This document shows positions 12,997-13,847 of a stretch of DNA of 13,847 bases, in pieces. A program made the position numbers and the translations under genes. Within the stretch, counting starts at the first letter, position 1; every line of letters starts with the position of its first letter. The notes beneath the pieces were generated by a model, which searched no databases, had not been told where the DNA came from, and saw only the letters and a list, made by a program, of their open reading frames with translations. Location: assembly GCA_022562335.1 (NCBI GenBank), contig JADFPM010000041.1:1-13847 (forward strand), read 5' to 3'. Origin of the DNA: Chloroflexota bacterium. Lineage in GTDB: Bacteria; Chloroflexota; Dehalococcoidia; Lucifugimonadales; UBA3495.

Positions 12997-13698
12997 ATGC
13001 CCGAACTTTTGTCATATCAAGAACATGGCCCGGTCTTGGTGGTCCGGTTGGAACGCCCCGGATCGGGCAATGCCCTGAACCGCCAACTCCAGAGCGAATT
13101 GATTGCGGCGTGGGAGCATCTGGAAGCCGACGACGCACTGTTGGTGGGCGTTGTCCACGGTGGCGCCAACGTTTTTTCCGTGGGACACGACGTCCCTGAG
13201 TTGTTGGACGCGGCGGACGACAGTTCCCTGGCCGCTCCGCTGGACGGACTGTTCCCTCATACCTTGTCAAAACCGGTGATTGCGGCGGTGGAAGGCAAGT
13301 GCTATGGCCTGGGCTTTGAGTTGGCGTTGGCCTGCGACCTGCGGATGGCGGCGGAAGATGCCCGTTTCGGCTTTCCCGACACCAACCTGCCCGTCAGCTA
13401 CCGCCTGGCATCGGTCTTGCTCCCCCGTATGACCAACGTGGGCATCAGCCTGGACCTGCTGCTCACCGGTGAGGTGATGGATGCCCGGCAGATGCAGCGG
13501 TTGCGCCTGGTCAGCCGGGTTACGGCAACCGGCGAGTCCCTTTCCCAAGCGGTGGAAACGGCCGGAGAGATGGCGCGCCGTTTCAAATCGGCTGGAGCAT
13601 TCAAAAAACAGCAAATATGGCAATTCAGCGGTCTGCCGCCGGTGACGGCTTTGAATCTGGCCCGCTCCGCCGCCACGGCCGCGCCCGGCGGCGGTTAA
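12997..13698 (+). CDS. Crotonase-family protein, short, second catalytic Glu replaced by Asp
   Basis: A 233-residue crotonase-fold protein. Motifs in order: LERPGSGNALN (18-28), FSVGHDVPELL (60-70) for the first oxyanion loop, GKCYGLGFELALACDLRMA (100-118) with Glu108, and ARFGFPDTNLPV (122-133) where Asp128 stands in the place of the second hydratase Glu. TGEVMDARQMQRLRLV (157-172) corresponds to the TGDPLTAQRAHDLGLV helix of the preceding gene. The C-terminal trimerisation helices are shortened and the protein ends in a Gly/Ala-rich tail. Isomerases and other superfamily members often use a single acidic residue, so isomerase, hydrolase or decarboxylase activity is possible. TGAGG six bases before the ATG supports the start; the gap from the previous gene is 42 bases. 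Confidence 0.9.
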   Translation: MPELLSYQEHGPVLVVRLERPGSGNALNRQLQSELIAAWEHLEADDALLVGVVHGGANVFSVGHDVPELLDAADDSSLAAPLDGLFPHTLSKPVIAAVEGKCYGLGFELALACDLRMAAEDARFGFPDTNLPVSYRLASVLLPRMTNVGISLDLLLTGEVMDARQMQRLRLVSRVTATGESLSQAVETAGEMARRFKSAGAFKKQQIWQFSGLPPVTALNLARSAATAAPGGG

Positions 13699-13801
13699 AA
13701 GGGACTTGGCTTAGCCTGACTGGATCCAAGATCATTCAAGTTTGCCACACATGCAGGTGTGTTAGGATGGGGCCGCCAAACTCAGACGTGGAGGCGCGAT
13801 C

Positions 13802-13847
13802 ATGCCCTTCGGAGGCAATGACTGGCACGCTTTGACCGAGGAGACCA
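13802..13847 (+). CDS. Start of a CDS, possibly an amidohydrolase, 3' truncated
   Basis: GGAGG at 13790-13794, seven bases before ATG 13802, marks a strong start. Only 15 codons lie in the window (MPFGGNDWHALTEET). Openings of this kind (NDWxALTxE) are familiar to me from TIM-barrel metal-dependent amidohydrolases, where a PHHH metal motif comes shortly after, but that part is outside the window. The CDS is likely real; the product is a guess. A 103-base gap separates it from the crotonases. Confidence 0.6.
   Translation, partial: MPFGGNDWHALTEET

Noticed and set aside
13748..13763. ACACATGCAGGTGTGT palindrome-like sequence before the last CDS
   Set aside because: Symmetry is imperfect and short; nothing else supports an operator.

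Overview
The window looks like chromosomal sequence from an environmental bacterium of moderately high GC. The gene mix suggests Chloroflexota (SAR202 or Dehalococcoidia-like): a PuuE-type deacetylase, clustered crotonases, a lipoprotein-dependent oligopeptide-type ABC importer without adjacent ATPases, a haloacetate-dehalogenase-type hydrolase and a small uncharacterised family. This placement is inferred from gene content. There is no rRNA, tRNA or universal marker here to confirm it, and I see no phage, transposon, CRISPR array or integrase.

Layout. 1-310 (+): 3' end of a MetE-like (YxjG-type) methyltransferase. 433-930 (+): zinc-ribbon RDD membrane protein. 966-1865 (-): PuuE/polysaccharide-deacetylase-like hydrolase, convergent with the RDD gene. 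2018-2881 (-): uncharacterised protein with an internal duplication, closed by a strong terminator at 1947-1984. 3098-3844 and 3900-4418 (+): an alpha/beta-hydrolase and a lone GH2-type beta-sandwich protein, probably one operon. 4419-4983: a 565-base non-coding stretch with a direct repeat, a possible 15-codon leader ORF with competing hairpins over its ribosome-binding site, a terminator-like hairpin right after its stop, a possible three-way junction and a clear intrinsic terminator. 4984-5853 (+): fluoroacetate/haloacetate-dehalogenase-type hydrolase. 5967-6443 (-): a second member of the uncharacterised family, convergent with it across a bidirectional terminator. 10662-6649 (-): peptide/nickel-type ABC importer read as binding lipoprotein, DppB-like permease, DppC-like permease. 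11272-13698 (+): three consecutive crotonase (enoyl-CoA hydratase superfamily) genes, divergent from the importer. 13802-end (+): first codons of another enzyme, perhaps an amidohydrolase.

How it may work together. The picture is a catabolic accessory region: uptake of an organic solute (ABC importer), hydrolytic steps (deacetylase-like enzyme, two alpha/beta-hydrolases, perhaps an amidohydrolase) and CoA-ester chemistry (crotonases). The substrates are not evident from sequence. The most notable points are (1) an uncharacterised family present twice, with three motif copies at identical spacing (F-[DN]-C, then H-[YW]-H and G), one copy degenerate; (2) the structured leader-like region at 4419-4983; (3) a crotonase trio with graded loss of the catalytic glutamates.
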